Positions 36,152 to 45,600 are shown, numbered from the stretch's first letter. The stretch: 45,815 nucleotides of DNA from Hyphomicrobiales bacterium (GCA_015490455.1 WFXU01000020.1:1-45815); one strand, 5' to 3'. Translations and numbers: made by a program. Notes: generated by a model not told the origin, from the letters alone.

Positions 36152-37603
36152 ATGGAATATAAAAAAAGCATAAAATTTATCCTAAATGAGAGGGAGGTTG
36201 AATTAAGTAATTTTTCCCCTAACCTTACTTTGCTTGATTTTATGCGTTTAGACAGGGGAATGATTGGCACAAAAGAGGGATGTAATGAGGGCGATTGCGG
36301 GGCTTGCTCAGTTTTAATCGGTAAAATTAAGAACGGCAAAATTGAATATATGAGCGCTAATTCCTGTATTTGTTTTGTCGGCACCTTAAATGGCACACAT
36401 ATTATAACCATAGAATATCTGCAAAAAATAAACCCTCCCCTACATCCTATTCAAAAGGCTATTATTGATTATCACGGCTCTCAATGTGGTTTTTGCACAC
36501 CAGGAATAATTATGTCACTTTATGGGCTGTTTTTGCAAAATCCTAAACCCAGTGAAGAAAATATTAAAATAGCTCTACAGGGTAATTTATGCCGCTGCAC
36601 CGGCTATGCGCCAATAATTCGCGCAGCCATCTCTCTTAGTCAAAATGATGCTTTATCTGATGATAGGCTAAAAAATCACCAGAGCGAAATTATTAAAAAA
36701 TTGCAAATAATAAACAGTGAAAAGACAATTATAATTCATAATAAAGAAGAGGAAAGCGAAGAAGAAGAATTTATTATTCCTGCAAATTTAGATGATTTTG
36801 CCAAAATTTATCTGCAAAAACCGCATGCAACAATTTTGGCCGGAGGGACAGATATTGGAGTTTGGGTTAATGTTGAATTGAAAAAACTTACCCCCCTCAT
36901 TTATATTGGCCATTTGAATGAACTTAAATTATTACAAAAAAATTCTGATAATATAATTTTTGGCTCCATATTTTCCTATACAGAATTAAATAAATATATT
37001 AAACAATATTTTCCTGACCTTACCGATTATTGGTTGCAAATAGGAAGCGCGCAAATAAGAAATATGGGCACAATTGGCGGCAATATTGCCAATGGTTCTC
37101 CCATTGCCGATTTAGCACCGGTTTTAATTGGGCTAAATGCCAGCTTAATTTTGCGAAAAGGAAATAAAAGACGCAAAATAAGGGTTGAAGATTTTTATCT
37201 CTCTCATAATAAACAAGATTTATCGGCGGGGGAATTTATTGAAAATATTATTATTCCCCTTTTGAAAAAAAATGAACATATTAGTTTTTATAAAATTTCT
37301 AAAAGAAAATATGAGGATATTTCAACTATAAGCGCCGCTCTTAAAATTGAGATTAGCAAAGGAAAAATTATCAACTCTATTTTTGCATTTGGCGGTATGG
37401 CAGCTATACCCAAGCGAGCTAAAAAAGCAGAAAAAATATTATTAAACCAGCCAATATGTGAAGATATTTTTATAAAAAGCGCTAAACAGTTAGAAAAGGA
37501 TTTCACCCCCATTAGCGATGTTAGGGCGAGCAAGCAATATAGGATGAGAATAGCCCAAAATTTAATTAGAAAATTCTATCTGGAGCTTAATAATGAAAAA
37601 TAA
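36152..37603 (+). CDS. xdhA: Xanthine dehydrogenase, FeS/FAD subunit
   Basis: Carries electrons from the molybdenum centre through two 2Fe-2S clusters to FAD. 483 residues. First cluster Cys44, 49, 52 and 72 (GCNEGDCGACSV, NSCICF); second cluster Cys112, 115, 147 and 149 (QCGFCTPGI, NLCRCTGY). The FAD domain (from about residue 205) has ILAGGTDIGVWVN and GTIGGNIANGSPIADLAP. An acidic linker (EEESEEEEF) joins the ferredoxin part and FAD domain. It follows uraH by three bases and overlaps xdhB by 11, showing tight coupling. Confidence 0.95.
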   Translation: MEYKKSIKFILNEREVELSNFSPNLTLLDFMRLDRGMIGTKEGCNEGDCGACSVLIGKIKNGKIEYMSANSCICFVGTLNGTHIITIEYLQKINPPLHPIQKAIIDYHGSQCGFCTPGIIMSLYGLFLQNPKPSEENIKIALQGNLCRCTGYAPIIRAAISLSQNDALSDDRLKNHQSEIIKKLQIINSEKTIIIHNKEEESEEEEFIIPANLDDFAKIYLQKPHATILAGGTDIGVWVNVELKKLTPLIYIGHLNELKLLQKNSDNIIFGSIFSYTELNKYIKQYFPDLTDYWLQIGSAQIRNMGTIGGNIANGSPIADLAPVLIGLNASLILRKGNKRRKIRVEDFYLSHNKQDLSAGEFIENIIIPLLKKNEHISFYKISKRKYEDISTISAALKIEISKGKIINSIFAFGGMAAIPKRAKKAEKILLNQPICEDIFIKSAKQLEKDFTPISDVRASKQYRMRIAQNLIRKFYLELNNEK

Positions 37604-39881
37604 TATAGCCCATGATAGCGCAATTAAACATGCGATGGGTAAGGCCATATTTATTGATGATATGGTTGAAGAAAAGGGAACCTTACACGCTTATTTAGGT
37701 CTAAGCAAAATTGCGCATGGGGAAATAATAAATATTGATTTAAGTGAGGTTGAGAAAGCAAAAAATATTATTTGCATTCTGGATGCGAGCGACATTATCG
37801 GCGTTAATGATATTAGCCCAATGGGACTATTAGATGAGCCAATATTTGCGCAAAAAAAGGTTGAATTTTATGGGCAGCCAATATTTGCTGTAATAGGTAA
37901 AAGCCGTCTTGCCGCAAGAAAAGCAGCACAATTGGCCAAAATAAAATATAAAGAACATAAAGCAAAAATTAATATTAATGATGCGCTTCTTGCCGGAGGG
38001 GAAGAAGTTACTCCCCCTCTAACACTTGAGCGGGGGAATACGGAACAATCTTTGCAACAATCTAAATATCGCCTTAAAGGATCTATACGGATTGGGGGGC
38101 AGGAACATTTCTATCTTGAGGGACATATTGCTTATGCTATTCCCAAAGAAGAAAATGAAATGATTATTTATTCCTCAACCCAACATCCGAGCGAAGTGCA
38201 GCAAATGGTAGCCAAAGCACTTAATATTTCCACTAATGAAATAGTGGTAATAAATAGGCGTATTGGTGGGGGATTTGGCGGCAAAGAAACACAAAGCAAT
38301 TTATTTGCAGTTATTGCGGCTCTGGCGGCAAAAAAAACCAAACGGGCAGTTAAAATAAGACCATCCAGAGAAGATGATATTATTTCTACAGGCAAAAGGC
38401 ATGATTTTTTAGTCAATTATGATGTTGGTTTTGCTGAAAATGGGCGCATTAATGCCCTTAAGGCTAATTTTGCTGCCCGTTGTGGATTTTCAGCCGATTT
38501 AAGCGGACCGGTAACGGATAGAACATTATTCCATGCGGATAATTGCTATTATTATCCAAATGTTAAACTAACATCCCAGCCCCTTAAAACCAACACAGTT
38601 TCAAATACTGCCTTTCGCGGTTTTGGCGGGCCACAAGGCATGTTGGCGGCCGAAAGAATAATTGAAGAAATAGCCTATAAGCTAAATAAAGATCCGCTGG
38701 AAATCAGAAAAATAAATTTTTATGGAGAAAATGAGCGTAATATCACTCCCTATCATCAGGAAATTACAGATAATATAATTGCAAAATTGGTTGAGGAACT
38801 AGAAATAAGCTCTAACTATAAGCAGCGTCGGGAAGAAATAATTAAATTTAACAAAAATAATAAATTAACCAGAAGGGGAATAGCTTTAACGCCGGTTAAA
38901 TTTGGAATTTCCTTTACCGCCACCTGGTATAATCAGGCTGGCGCCTTAGTGCATATTTATAGAGATGGCTCTATTATGCTCAATCATGGCGGCGTAGAAA
39001 TGGGGCAGGGCTTACATATTAAAATAGCGCAAATTGTGGCAGAACAATTTTCACTTGATTTAGATAGGATAAAAATTAGCCCAACCGCAACTGATAAAAT
39101 TGCCAATAGTTCGGCAACCGCTGCCTCTTGCGGAGCGGATCTAAATGGAATGGCCGCAAAAAGGGCGGCTAAAAAAATAAAAAAACGCTTGATTGAATTT
39201 GCAAAGAAAAAATTTTCTTGCAAAAAAGACGATATTAAATTTATCAATAATGAAGTTATTATTGGCAAGCAAAAGCTGTCTTTTGCGCAATTTATTAATA
39301 TGGCCTATTTGGCAAGAGTGCAGCTATTTGACAGTGGTTTTTATAAGACTCCAAATATTAGCTGGAATAGGGATAAGGGAGAGGGAAATCCATTTTTTTA
39401 CTTTGCCTATGGTGCAGCAGTAAGTGAAGTGCAGATTGATTTACTAACTGGTGAGAGTAAAATTAAACGGGTAGATATTTTACATGATGTTGGTAATTCG
39501 CTAAATGAAAATATTGATTTGGGGCAGATTGAGGGAGGATTTTTGCAAGGTTTAGGCTGGCTCACATTTGAAGAATTATATTTTGATAAAAAGGGGAGAT
39601 TAATTACTAATTCTCCTGCTACTTATAAAATACCGCTTGCCTCTGATATTCCAGAAATTTTTAACGTAAAAATGGTTGATTGGTCAAAAAATCCGGCCAA
39701 AACGATTAAACGTTCTAAAGCAGTGGGGGAGCCCCCCTTTATGCTAGCAATTTCGGTTTTGCAAGCCATTTCAATGGCTATTGCTTCTATTGCCGATTAT
39801 AAAATTTGCCCACGCTTAAATAGTCCGGCAACGGCTGAAAATATTTTTATGAGCATTGAGCGCCTAAAAAGTGAAATATAA
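37593..39881 (+). CDS. xdhB: Xanthine dehydrogenase, molybdenum-binding subunit
   Basis: Hydroxylates hypoxanthine and xanthine to urate at a molybdopterin site. 762 residues, usual length. Conserved parts: GQEHFYLEGHIAYA, RRIGGGFGGKETQ, TAFRGFGGPQGMLA, the HGGVEMGQGLHIKIAQIVAE stretch, SSATAASCGADLNG, and VGEPPFML with the catalytic Glu713. The Arg and Glu residues needed for purine binding were not individually aligned, so a different heterocycle substrate cannot be excluded, but the neighbours (uraH, xdhC, puuE-uraD) argue for xanthine. xdhC starts three bases after the stop. Confidence 0.94.
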   Translation: MKNNIAHDSAIKHAMGKAIFIDDMVEEKGTLHAYLGLSKIAHGEIINIDLSEVEKAKNIICILDASDIIGVNDISPMGLLDEPIFAQKKVEFYGQPIFAVIGKSRLAARKAAQLAKIKYKEHKAKININDALLAGGEEVTPPLTLERGNTEQSLQQSKYRLKGSIRIGGQEHFYLEGHIAYAIPKEENEMIIYSSTQHPSEVQQMVAKALNISTNEIVVINRRIGGGFGGKETQSNLFAVIAALAAKKTKRAVKIRPSREDDIISTGKRHDFLVNYDVGFAENGRINALKANFAARCGFSADLSGPVTDRTLFHADNCYYYPNVKLTSQPLKTNTVSNTAFRGFGGPQGMLAAERIIEEIAYKLNKDPLEIRKINFYGENERNITPYHQEITDNIIAKLVEELEISSNYKQRREEIIKFNKNNKLTRRGIALTPVKFGISFTATWYNQAGALVHIYRDGSIMLNHGGVEMGQGLHIKIAQIVAEQFSLDLDRIKISPTATDKIANSSATAASCGADLNGMAAKRAAKKIKKRLIEFAKKKFSCKKDDIKFINNEVIIGKQKLSFAQFINMAYLARVQLFDSGFYKTPNISWNRDKGEGNPFFYFAYGAAVSEVQIDLLTGESKIKRVDILHDVGNSLNENIDLGQIEGGFLQGLGWLTFEELYFDKKGRLITNSPATYKIPLASDIPEIFNVKMVDWSKNPAKTIKRSKAVGEPPFMLAISVLQAISMAIASIADYKICPRLNSPATAENIFMSIERLKSEI

Positions 39882-39884
39882 TTT

Positions 39885-40682
39885 ATGGATATTCGCCTAA
39901 AAAATTTAATAGATTTTTTCGTCCACAATAAAAAGACTATCTTAGTGCAACTTAAAGAGCTAAAAGGCTCAACCCCCAGAGATAAAGATGCGCAAATGTT
40001 GGTCGGCAACAATGATATTATCGGCACTATTGGGGGAGGAAAATTAGAATTTTTAGCTATAAATAAAGCTAAAAATATGCTGCTTAATAGAGAAAAATTG
40101 GCAAAAGAGCAATTTATCCTAAATGATGAAAATTCCCAATGTTGCGGTGGTGTTGTTTTAGTAGAATTTTCTCTTCTACATGAAAAACAAAAAGATAATC
40201 TTATAAAAAAAATAAAATTAGAAGAAGATAATCTGCCCCATATTTATTTGTTTGGCGCTGGCCATATTGGCAAAATGTTAGCCAAACTTCTTTCACCCAT
40301 GCCTTTTAAGGTTAATCTGGTTGATAATCGGCCTGAACAATTAGAAAAAATTGAAGAAAATATAAATATAATTCCCACCCCTTTACCCGAAAAAATAGTC
40401 AGACAAGCCCCTAAAAATAGTGCCTTTTCTATTTTTACCCATGATCATAGCCTAGATTTTTTAATTGCTTTTGAAGCATTGCAGCGAAAAGATGCCCTAT
40501 ATATTGGCATGATTGGCTCTAAAACAAAGCGGAAAAAATTTGAAAATTATTTTCTAAAAATGGGTGGTAATAAGCAAAATTTAGCAAAATTATCCTGCCC
40601 AATTGCTGCTGAGCAAGTTGGGGATAAAAGAGTGCATATTATTGCGGCTTTGACTCTTGGTGAAATAATTAGCAAACTCTAG
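39885..40682 (+). CDS. xdhC: XdhC, molybdenum cofactor insertion chaperone
   Basis: Binds molybdenum cofactor, promotes its sulfuration and inserts it into XdhB. 265 residues. N-terminal LKELKGSTPRDKDAQMLVG and GTIGGGKLEFLAINKA, the CCGGVVLVEF motif, and a Rossmann fold starting HIYLFGAGHIGKMLAKLL (about residue 118). The C-terminal LYIGMIGSKTKRKKF and CPIAAEQVG are typical of the XdhC/CoxI family. It lies three bases after xdhB and 24 before the ABC transporter genes. Confidence 0.94.
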   Translation: MDIRLKNLIDFFVHNKKTILVQLKELKGSTPRDKDAQMLVGNNDIIGTIGGGKLEFLAINKAKNMLLNREKLAKEQFILNDENSQCCGGVVLVEFSLLHEKQKDNLIKKIKLEEDNLPHIYLFGAGHIGKMLAKLLSPMPFKVNLVDNRPEQLEKIEENINIIPTPLPEKIVRQAPKNSAFSIFTHDHSLDFLIAFEALQRKDALYIGMIGSKTKRKKFENYFLKMGGNKQNLAKLSCPIAAEQVGDKRVHIIAALTLGEIISKL

Positions 40683-40706
40683 AATTAGAGTTGATTTGGA
40701 GGGTTC

Positions 40707-42278
40707 ATGCAAAAAAGCCAGAATATAATGCTTGAATTAAAAAATATTAGCAAATCATTCCCGGCCGTTTTAGCCAATGATAATATTTCTTTTGCAGTTA
40801 AAAGCGGAGAAATTCACGCCCTATTAGGAGAAAATGGCGCCGGTAAATCAACTTTAGTAAAAATTATTTATGGCATAATGCAACCCGATAAAGGTGAGAT
40901 ATTTTGGCAAGGTAAAAAGGTGCATATTGCCAATCCGCGTGCGGCCAGAGCACTTGGAATTGGTATGGTTTTTCAGCATTTTTCATTATTTGAAGCAATG
41001 AGTGTTCTAGAAAATATTGCACTTGGAATGGATAAAAAAATATCTAACCGCATTTTAGAAAAAAAAGTGCAACAAATTATGCAAAAATATGGATTATTAT
41101 TAAATCCAAAAAGAATTGTCTCAACTTTAGGGGTTGGTGAAAGACAAAGAATTGAAATTGTCAGAGCTTTGCTGGTCAATCCAAAATTATTAATAATGGA
41201 TGAGCCAACTTCTGTTTTAACCCCGCAGGAGGTTGAACAATTATTTCTTGTTTTAAGGCAATTAGCCAATGAGGGATGTTCAATAATATATATTTCGCAT
41301 AAATTACAGGAAATAAAGGCGCTTTGTGATAGGGCAACAATTTTGCGTGGGGGTAAAGTTGTTGGAGAGTGCAATCCGAAAAAAGAAACTTCCAAATCAA
41401 TGGCGCAAATGATGATAGGAACTTCACTAAAGACCATAAAAAAGAGCAAAAAGAAAAAATTTGCCGATATTGGGCTTAAAGTTAATAATCTTTCCTTGAA
41501 AAAACAGGGTGATTTTGGGGTTAGCTTAAAAAATATTTCTTTTACAGTTCGGCACGGGGAAATTTTGGGGATTGCGGGAGTTGCCGGCAATGGACAAAAT
41601 GAATTACAAAATGTTCTTAGTGGAGAAATTGTTCTAAAAGATAATGAGGCTATTATTCTTAATGGGGTAGCGGTGGGTAAAAAAAATGCCACTGAAAGGC
41701 GCAAATTAGGCCTTTGCGCAGTGCCAGAAGAAAGATATGGGCACGCAGCCATTCCCGATTTCAGCTTAAATGATAATTCTATTTTGACGGCGCGCGAGAG
41801 AAAAAATATGGTGCGCGCCGGCATGATAAATATTAAGAAAGCGCAGGATTTTACCAAAAAAATCATTGCCAATTTTAATGTAATGACCACAGGTCACGCA
41901 GCAAGCGCTAATTCTCTTTCAGGAGGAAATTTACAAAAATTTATTATGGGGCGCGAAATTTTACAGGCTCCTGATATTTTGGTTGTTTCCCAGCCTACAT
42001 GGGGGGTTGATGCGGGGGCGGGCAGCGCTATTCGCCAGGCAATAATAGATTTGGCATTAAAGGGGGCGGCAATTGTGCTTATCTCGCAGGATTTAGATGA
42101 ATTATTGGAATTATGCGATAGTTTAGCGGTAATAAATGAAGGTAAATTATCCAAACCCAAAAAGGTTGGTGATATGAGCATTGAAGAAATTGGCCTATTA
42201 ATGGGCGGTATTCACGGAGCAGTTCCAAAGGAAAGTTCTAGTAAAATAAAGGTAGAAACAGATGCAGCTTCAGCTTGA
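40707..42278 (+). CDS. ABC importer ATPase, two ABC domains (nucleoside/BMP type)
   Basis: Energises import by the two permeases that follow. 523 residues with two nucleotide-binding domains. Domain 1: Walker A GENGAGKST (41-49), signature LGVGERQRIE, Walker B LLIMDEPTS. Domain 2: GVAGNGQNEL in place of a normal P-loop, signature LSGGNLQKF, and VVSQPTWGVDAGA in place of Walker B. The degenerate second site is normal in this sugar/nucleoside-type family (NupO/YufO-like). GGAGGG precedes the ATG. It overlaps the first permease by 17 bases. Adjacent xdh genes suggest purine nucleosides or bases as substrate; this is inferred from context. Confidence 0.92.
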   Translation: MQKSQNIMLELKNISKSFPAVLANDNISFAVKSGEIHALLGENGAGKSTLVKIIYGIMQPDKGEIFWQGKKVHIANPRAARALGIGMVFQHFSLFEAMSVLENIALGMDKKISNRILEKKVQQIMQKYGLLLNPKRIVSTLGVGERQRIEIVRALLVNPKLLIMDEPTSVLTPQEVEQLFLVLRQLANEGCSIIYISHKLQEIKALCDRATILRGGKVVGECNPKKETSKSMAQMMIGTSLKTIKKSKKKKFADIGLKVNNLSLKKQGDFGVSLKNISFTVRHGEILGIAGVAGNGQNELQNVLSGEIVLKDNEAIILNGVAVGKKNATERRKLGLCAVPEERYGHAAIPDFSLNDNSILTARERKNMVRAGMINIKKAQDFTKKIIANFNVMTTGHAASANSLSGGNLQKFIMGREILQAPDILVVSQPTWGVDAGAGSAIRQAIIDLALKGAAIVLISQDLDELLELCDSLAVINEGKLSKPKKVGDMSIEEIGLLMGGIHGAVPKESSSKIKVETDAASA

Positions 42279-43374
42279 AAAAAGGCTGCACCCAAGCCGA
42301 CTAATGCTATTTATTGTTCCCATTGGCGCGGTTATTATGACTATGGTTTTGGGAGCAATAATTTTTACTATTTTGGGTTTTAACGGTCTATCAGCGGTGA
42401 GGGAGATATTTCTAACTCCAATAATAAATCCGTTAAAATGGCAGGATTTAGCCGTTAAAGCCGCTCCTCTCATTATTATTGGGGTTGGTTTATCTATTGG
42501 CTATCGGGCAAATGTTTGGAATATTGGCGCTGAGGGACAATATATTGTTGGCGGCCTAGCGGCCACTGCCATTGCGCTTATTACATATGAAATGAGTGGT
42601 TGGTGGATTTTGCCTCTCATGGCGATTGGCGGAATATTTGGCGGCATGGTTTGGGTATTTATTCCCGCCCTTTTACGAACCAAGCTGAAGGTTAATGAAA
42701 TTCTTACCTCGCTAATGCTTACATATGTGGCGGTAAATTTGCTTAATTATTTGGTCTTTGGCCCCTGGAAAAGCCCTTTTGCATTTGGTCAACCGCAAAC
42801 AATTTTATTTAATGAATGGCAAACTTTACCCTATATAATTGAGGGAACTATTGTTCAGGCGGGTGCTCCGATTGCAATTATTATTGCCCTATTGGCCTGG
42901 CTCTTAATGAGTCGCTCACTTTTTGGCTTTCAGATAAAAACAGTTGGCTCAGCTCCAAATGCTGCCCGTTATGGCGGTTTTTCTGAAAATAAAACTATCT
43001 GGCTGACTTTGTTAATCAGTGGGGGGCTAGCCGGATTAGCCGGCATGTTGGAAGTAGCTGGACCTTTTGGGCGAATGGTGCCACAATTTCCAACCGGCTA
43101 TGGCTTTACAGCAATAATTGTTGCCTTTTTAGGGCGCTTACACCCGATTGGAGTTTTATTTGCGGGAATCATATTAGCAATTAGTTTTGTCGGTGGGGAG
43201 GTTGCACAAACTACTATTGCCCTACCTAATGCGGCAGTTGGGTTATTTCAGGCCCTTATGCTATTTTTGCTGTTGGCCGGCGATGTTCTGGTGCACTATA
43301 AAATAAAGCCTATCAGAATTAACAGGGTGGATAAAGGACAAATGGGAGCGAAAAAACAAGAAGAAATAATATGA
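42262..43374 (+). CDS. ABC importer permease, nucleoside/BMP type (first)
   Basis: 370-residue inner-membrane permease of the BPD_transp_2 family, with eight to ten hydrophobic segments. The YRANVWNIGAEGQYIVGGLA motif and RTKLKVNEILTSLMLTYVAV are characteristic of NupP/YufP-like proteins, as is FQIKTVGSAPNAARYGGFSE. It overlaps the ATPase gene at the start and the next permease by four bases at the end. The hydrophilic C-terminus is cytoplasmic. Confidence 0.9.
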   Translation: MQLQLEKRLHPSRLMLFIVPIGAVIMTMVLGAIIFTILGFNGLSAVREIFLTPIINPLKWQDLAVKAAPLIIIGVGLSIGYRANVWNIGAEGQYIVGGLAATAIALITYEMSGWWILPLMAIGGIFGGMVWVFIPALLRTKLKVNEILTSLMLTYVAVNLLNYLVFGPWKSPFAFGQPQTILFNEWQTLPYIIEGTIVQAGAPIAIIIALLAWLLMSRSLFGFQIKTVGSAPNAARYGGFSENKTIWLTLLISGGLAGLAGMLEVAGPFGRMVPQFPTGYGFTAIIVAFLGRLHPIGVLFAGIILAISFVGGEVAQTTIALPNAAVGLFQALMLFLLLAGDVLVHYKIKPIRINRVDKGQMGAKKQEEII

Positions 43375-44300
43375 ATATTGATCTTACTATTGCTATTATT
43401 ATCACTATGGTTGGCGCTTCAACTCCACTTTTATTGGCAGCGCTTGGCGAATTAGTGGTAGAGAAAAGTGGCGTGTTGAATTTGGGCGTTGAAGGAATGA
43501 TGCTAACCGGAGCTGTGGTTGGCTTTGCCGTTGCCTATAGTAGCTCTAATGCCTGGCTTGGAATTTTAGCGGCAGCCTTTGCTGGAGCTGCTGTTTCTAT
43601 GATTTTTGCCTTTTTAACCCTTACTCTTTCAGCCAACCAAGTGGCAACCGGTTTGGCGCTGACTATTTTTGGCGCGGGTTTTTCTTCTCTTTTTGGTCAG
43701 CCCTATACAGGAAAACCAATTGAAATATTTGGTTCAATTTTTCCCCCATTTTTACGCGATCACCCAATATTAAGAGTATTTTTTGATTATTCACCGCTGG
43801 TTTATTTTTCTCTTATTATGGTTTTTATCGTCTGGTGGTTTTTATATAAAACCCGTGCCGGTCTGATTTTACGCGCTGTCGGTGAAAATGATATTTCCGC
43901 CCATTCTATAGGATATTCAGTAATTACTATACGCTATGGGGCTGTGGGCTTTGGTGGAATGATGGCCGGAATTGGCGGCGCTTGTTTCCCGCTTATTTTA
44001 ACTCCGCAATGGGTTGAAGGACTAACTGGGGGGCGCGGCTGGATAGCTCTAGCATTGCTTGTTTTTTCCGCCTGGAAGCCAGCCCGCCTATTTTTGGGTG
44101 CTTATCTTTTTGGTCTTATTGCCACAATGGAAGTTTATGCAAAAGCAGCGGGGGGAATCTTTAAGATTTTACCCTCTGAGCTCTGGGCAAGTCTGCCATA
44201 TTTAGCTACAATTATTGTGCTTGTTATTTTTTCATTGCGCCATAAGGCAAGTTCAAGCGCACCAGCATGTTTAGGAAAACCATTTATTGCAACTAATTAA
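43371..44300 (+). CDS. ABC importer permease, nucleoside/BMP type (second)
   Basis: 309-residue partner permease (NupQ/YufQ-like). GASTPLLLAALGELVVEKSG and LNLGVEGMMLTGAVVGFAV are the family signature, and TRAGLILRAVGENDISAHSI is the conserved cytoplasmic loop. About eight to nine membrane segments. It forms the channel heterodimer with the preceding protein. ATGA overlap with the first permease; the binding-protein gene follows after 18 bases. Confidence 0.9.
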   Translation: MNIDLTIAIIITMVGASTPLLLAALGELVVEKSGVLNLGVEGMMLTGAVVGFAVAYSSSNAWLGILAAAFAGAAVSMIFAFLTLTLSANQVATGLALTIFGAGFSSLFGQPYTGKPIEIFGSIFPPFLRDHPILRVFFDYSPLVYFSLIMVFIVWWFLYKTRAGLILRAVGENDISAHSIGYSVITIRYGAVGFGGMMAGIGGACFPLILTPQWVEGLTGGRGWIALALLVFSAWKPARLFLGAYLFGLIATMEVYAKAAGGIFKILPSELWASLPYLATIIVLVIFSLRHKASSSAPACLGKPFIATN

Positions 44301-44318
44301 TCAAAATAGGAGAGAAAA

Positions 44319-45404
44319 ATGAAATTAATCAACAGACGTAATGCCTTAAAAATTGGTGGCGCCGCCGCTGCTCTGCCATTGATTGGAACGCCAATATTTG
44401 CGCAAAAAGCCAAAGTAAAAGCGGCATTTGTGCTAATTGGCACCCCCGATGATAATGGCTGGAACTATGCCCATGATAGGGGCAGGTTAGAAATGATTGA
44501 AGCTATTGGTGCAGATAAGGTAGAAACTACAGTTGTTACCAATGTCGCCGAAGGGCCTGATAGTGAAAGAGTATTTCGTGAATTAGCCCAACAGGGGCAC
44601 GATATTATTTTTGGCACTTCTTTTGGCTATGGTGATTCTATGCTAAAAGTGGCAAAACAATTTCCCGACGTAAAATTTGAATGGGCAACCGGCTATAAGA
44701 CTGCGCCAAATCTTTCAATTTATAATGCACGTTTTCATGAGGGACGCGCAGTTATTGGTACTATTGCCGGCATGATGAGCGAAACAGGTATAGGTGCCTA
44801 TATTGGCTCTTTCCCCATTCCTGAAGTGGTAATGGGAATTAATGCTTTTCATCTTGCAGCAAGGAAGAAAAATCCTGACTTTATTACCAAAGTTGTTTAT
44901 GTTGATAGCTGGTTTGACCCGGCAAAAGAGGCTGACGCTGCCCGCGCTCTCATAGATCAGGGGGTTGATATTATTACTCAACATACTGATGGCCCAGCAG
45001 CCCTACAAGTTGCTGAAGAACGCGGCATTATTGGCGGTTTTGGACAAGGTGCGGATATGAGTGCCTTTGCACCAAATGCACATTTAACAGCAATTATTGA
45101 TATTTGGTCACCTTATTATATTAAAGCTGTGCAGTCAGTGCTTGATGGCACATGGAAATCAGGTAGCTCTTGGGAAGGTCTGGCAGGAGGCGAAGTTGTT
45201 ATTGGCCCCTATAATGAGAAAATACCTAGCGAAGTTGTCGCTGCCGCTGAAGCGGTTAAGGAAGGCATTATAAATGGTTCATATCATCCATTTGCCGGCC
45301 CAATTACCGATAATAAGGGTAAACTTCGCGTAGAAGAGGGTGATATTATTGATGATGTTGAGTTTTGGTCTGTTGATTGGTATGCGCAAGGCGTAGAAGC
45401 CTAA
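44319..45404 (+). CDS. BMP-family ABC transporter substrate-binding protein
   Basis: Periplasmic receptor for the importer, 361 residues. The first 29 residues form a signal peptide with NRRNALKIGG before a hydrophobic core; this resembles a twin-arginine signal, though the residues after RR are only a partial match. The mature part starts KAAFVLIGTPDDNGWNYAHD, as in BMP/PnrA proteins, and has TSFGYGDSMLKVAKQFPDVK, GAYIGSFPIPEVVMGINAF and ITQHTDGPAALQVAEERG. AGGAGAG precedes the ATG. BMP proteins of known function bind nucleosides or related bases, so purine uptake fits. A terminator follows. Confidence 0.92.
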   Translation: MKLINRRNALKIGGAAAALPLIGTPIFAQKAKVKAAFVLIGTPDDNGWNYAHDRGRLEMIEAIGADKVETTVVTNVAEGPDSERVFRELAQQGHDIIFGTSFGYGDSMLKVAKQFPDVKFEWATGYKTAPNLSIYNARFHEGRAVIGTIAGMMSETGIGAYIGSFPIPEVVMGINAFHLAARKKNPDFITKVVYVDSWFDPAKEADAARALIDQGVDIITQHTDGPAALQVAEERGIIGGFGQGADMSAFAPNAHLTAIIDIWSPYYIKAVQSVLDGTWKSGSSWEGLAGGEVVIGPYNEKIPSEVVAAAEAVKEGIINGSYHPFAGPITDNKGKLRVEEGDIIDDVEFWSVDWYAQGVEA

Positions 45405-45427
45405 TCATTTTGCCATTTGTCAATATC

Positions 45428-45480
45428 GCCCAAAAATCCCTAAAATTCAGCTTTGCCTATGGGGGTTTTTGGGCTGTTTT
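45428..45480 (+). terminator. Terminator of the xdh-importer operon
   Basis: A 13-bp stem, GCCCAAAAATCCC (45428-45440) with GGGGTTTTTGGGC (45462-45474, one G-U pair), has a 21-base loop and is followed by TGTTTTATAT. It begins 23 bases after the last stop codon. Confidence 0.7.
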
Positions 45481-45522
45481 ATATGTTCCCAACCAGTCGG
45501 GCGCGAAGATTTTGTCGCTCGG

Positions 45523-45557
45523 AATGCGGAAATCAGAAATCGGAAGTCGGGAATCGG
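45523..45557 (+). repeat. Heptamer repeat array C (consensus AARTCRG)
   Basis: Five abutting 7-base units: AATGCGG, AAATCAG, AAATCGG, AAGTCGG, GAATCGG. The array lies behind the operon terminator and matches the arrays at 5501 and 32161. Confidence 0.7.
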
Positions 45558-45600
45558 GGGCAGAATTTATAAGAAAAAGAATAGTGAACATAGCGAGCGA

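Noticed and set aside
40973-41890. 305-codon open frame on the minus strand
   Set aside because: It lies entirely antisense to the ABC ATPase gene, has no family features, and is Cys/Ser/Phe-rich as expected of a shadow of A/T-rich coding DNA.
41560-42050. Degenerate Walker motifs in the second half of the ABC ATPase
   Set aside because: This is usual for the second domain in the nucleoside/sugar-type double ATPases and not a sign of decay.
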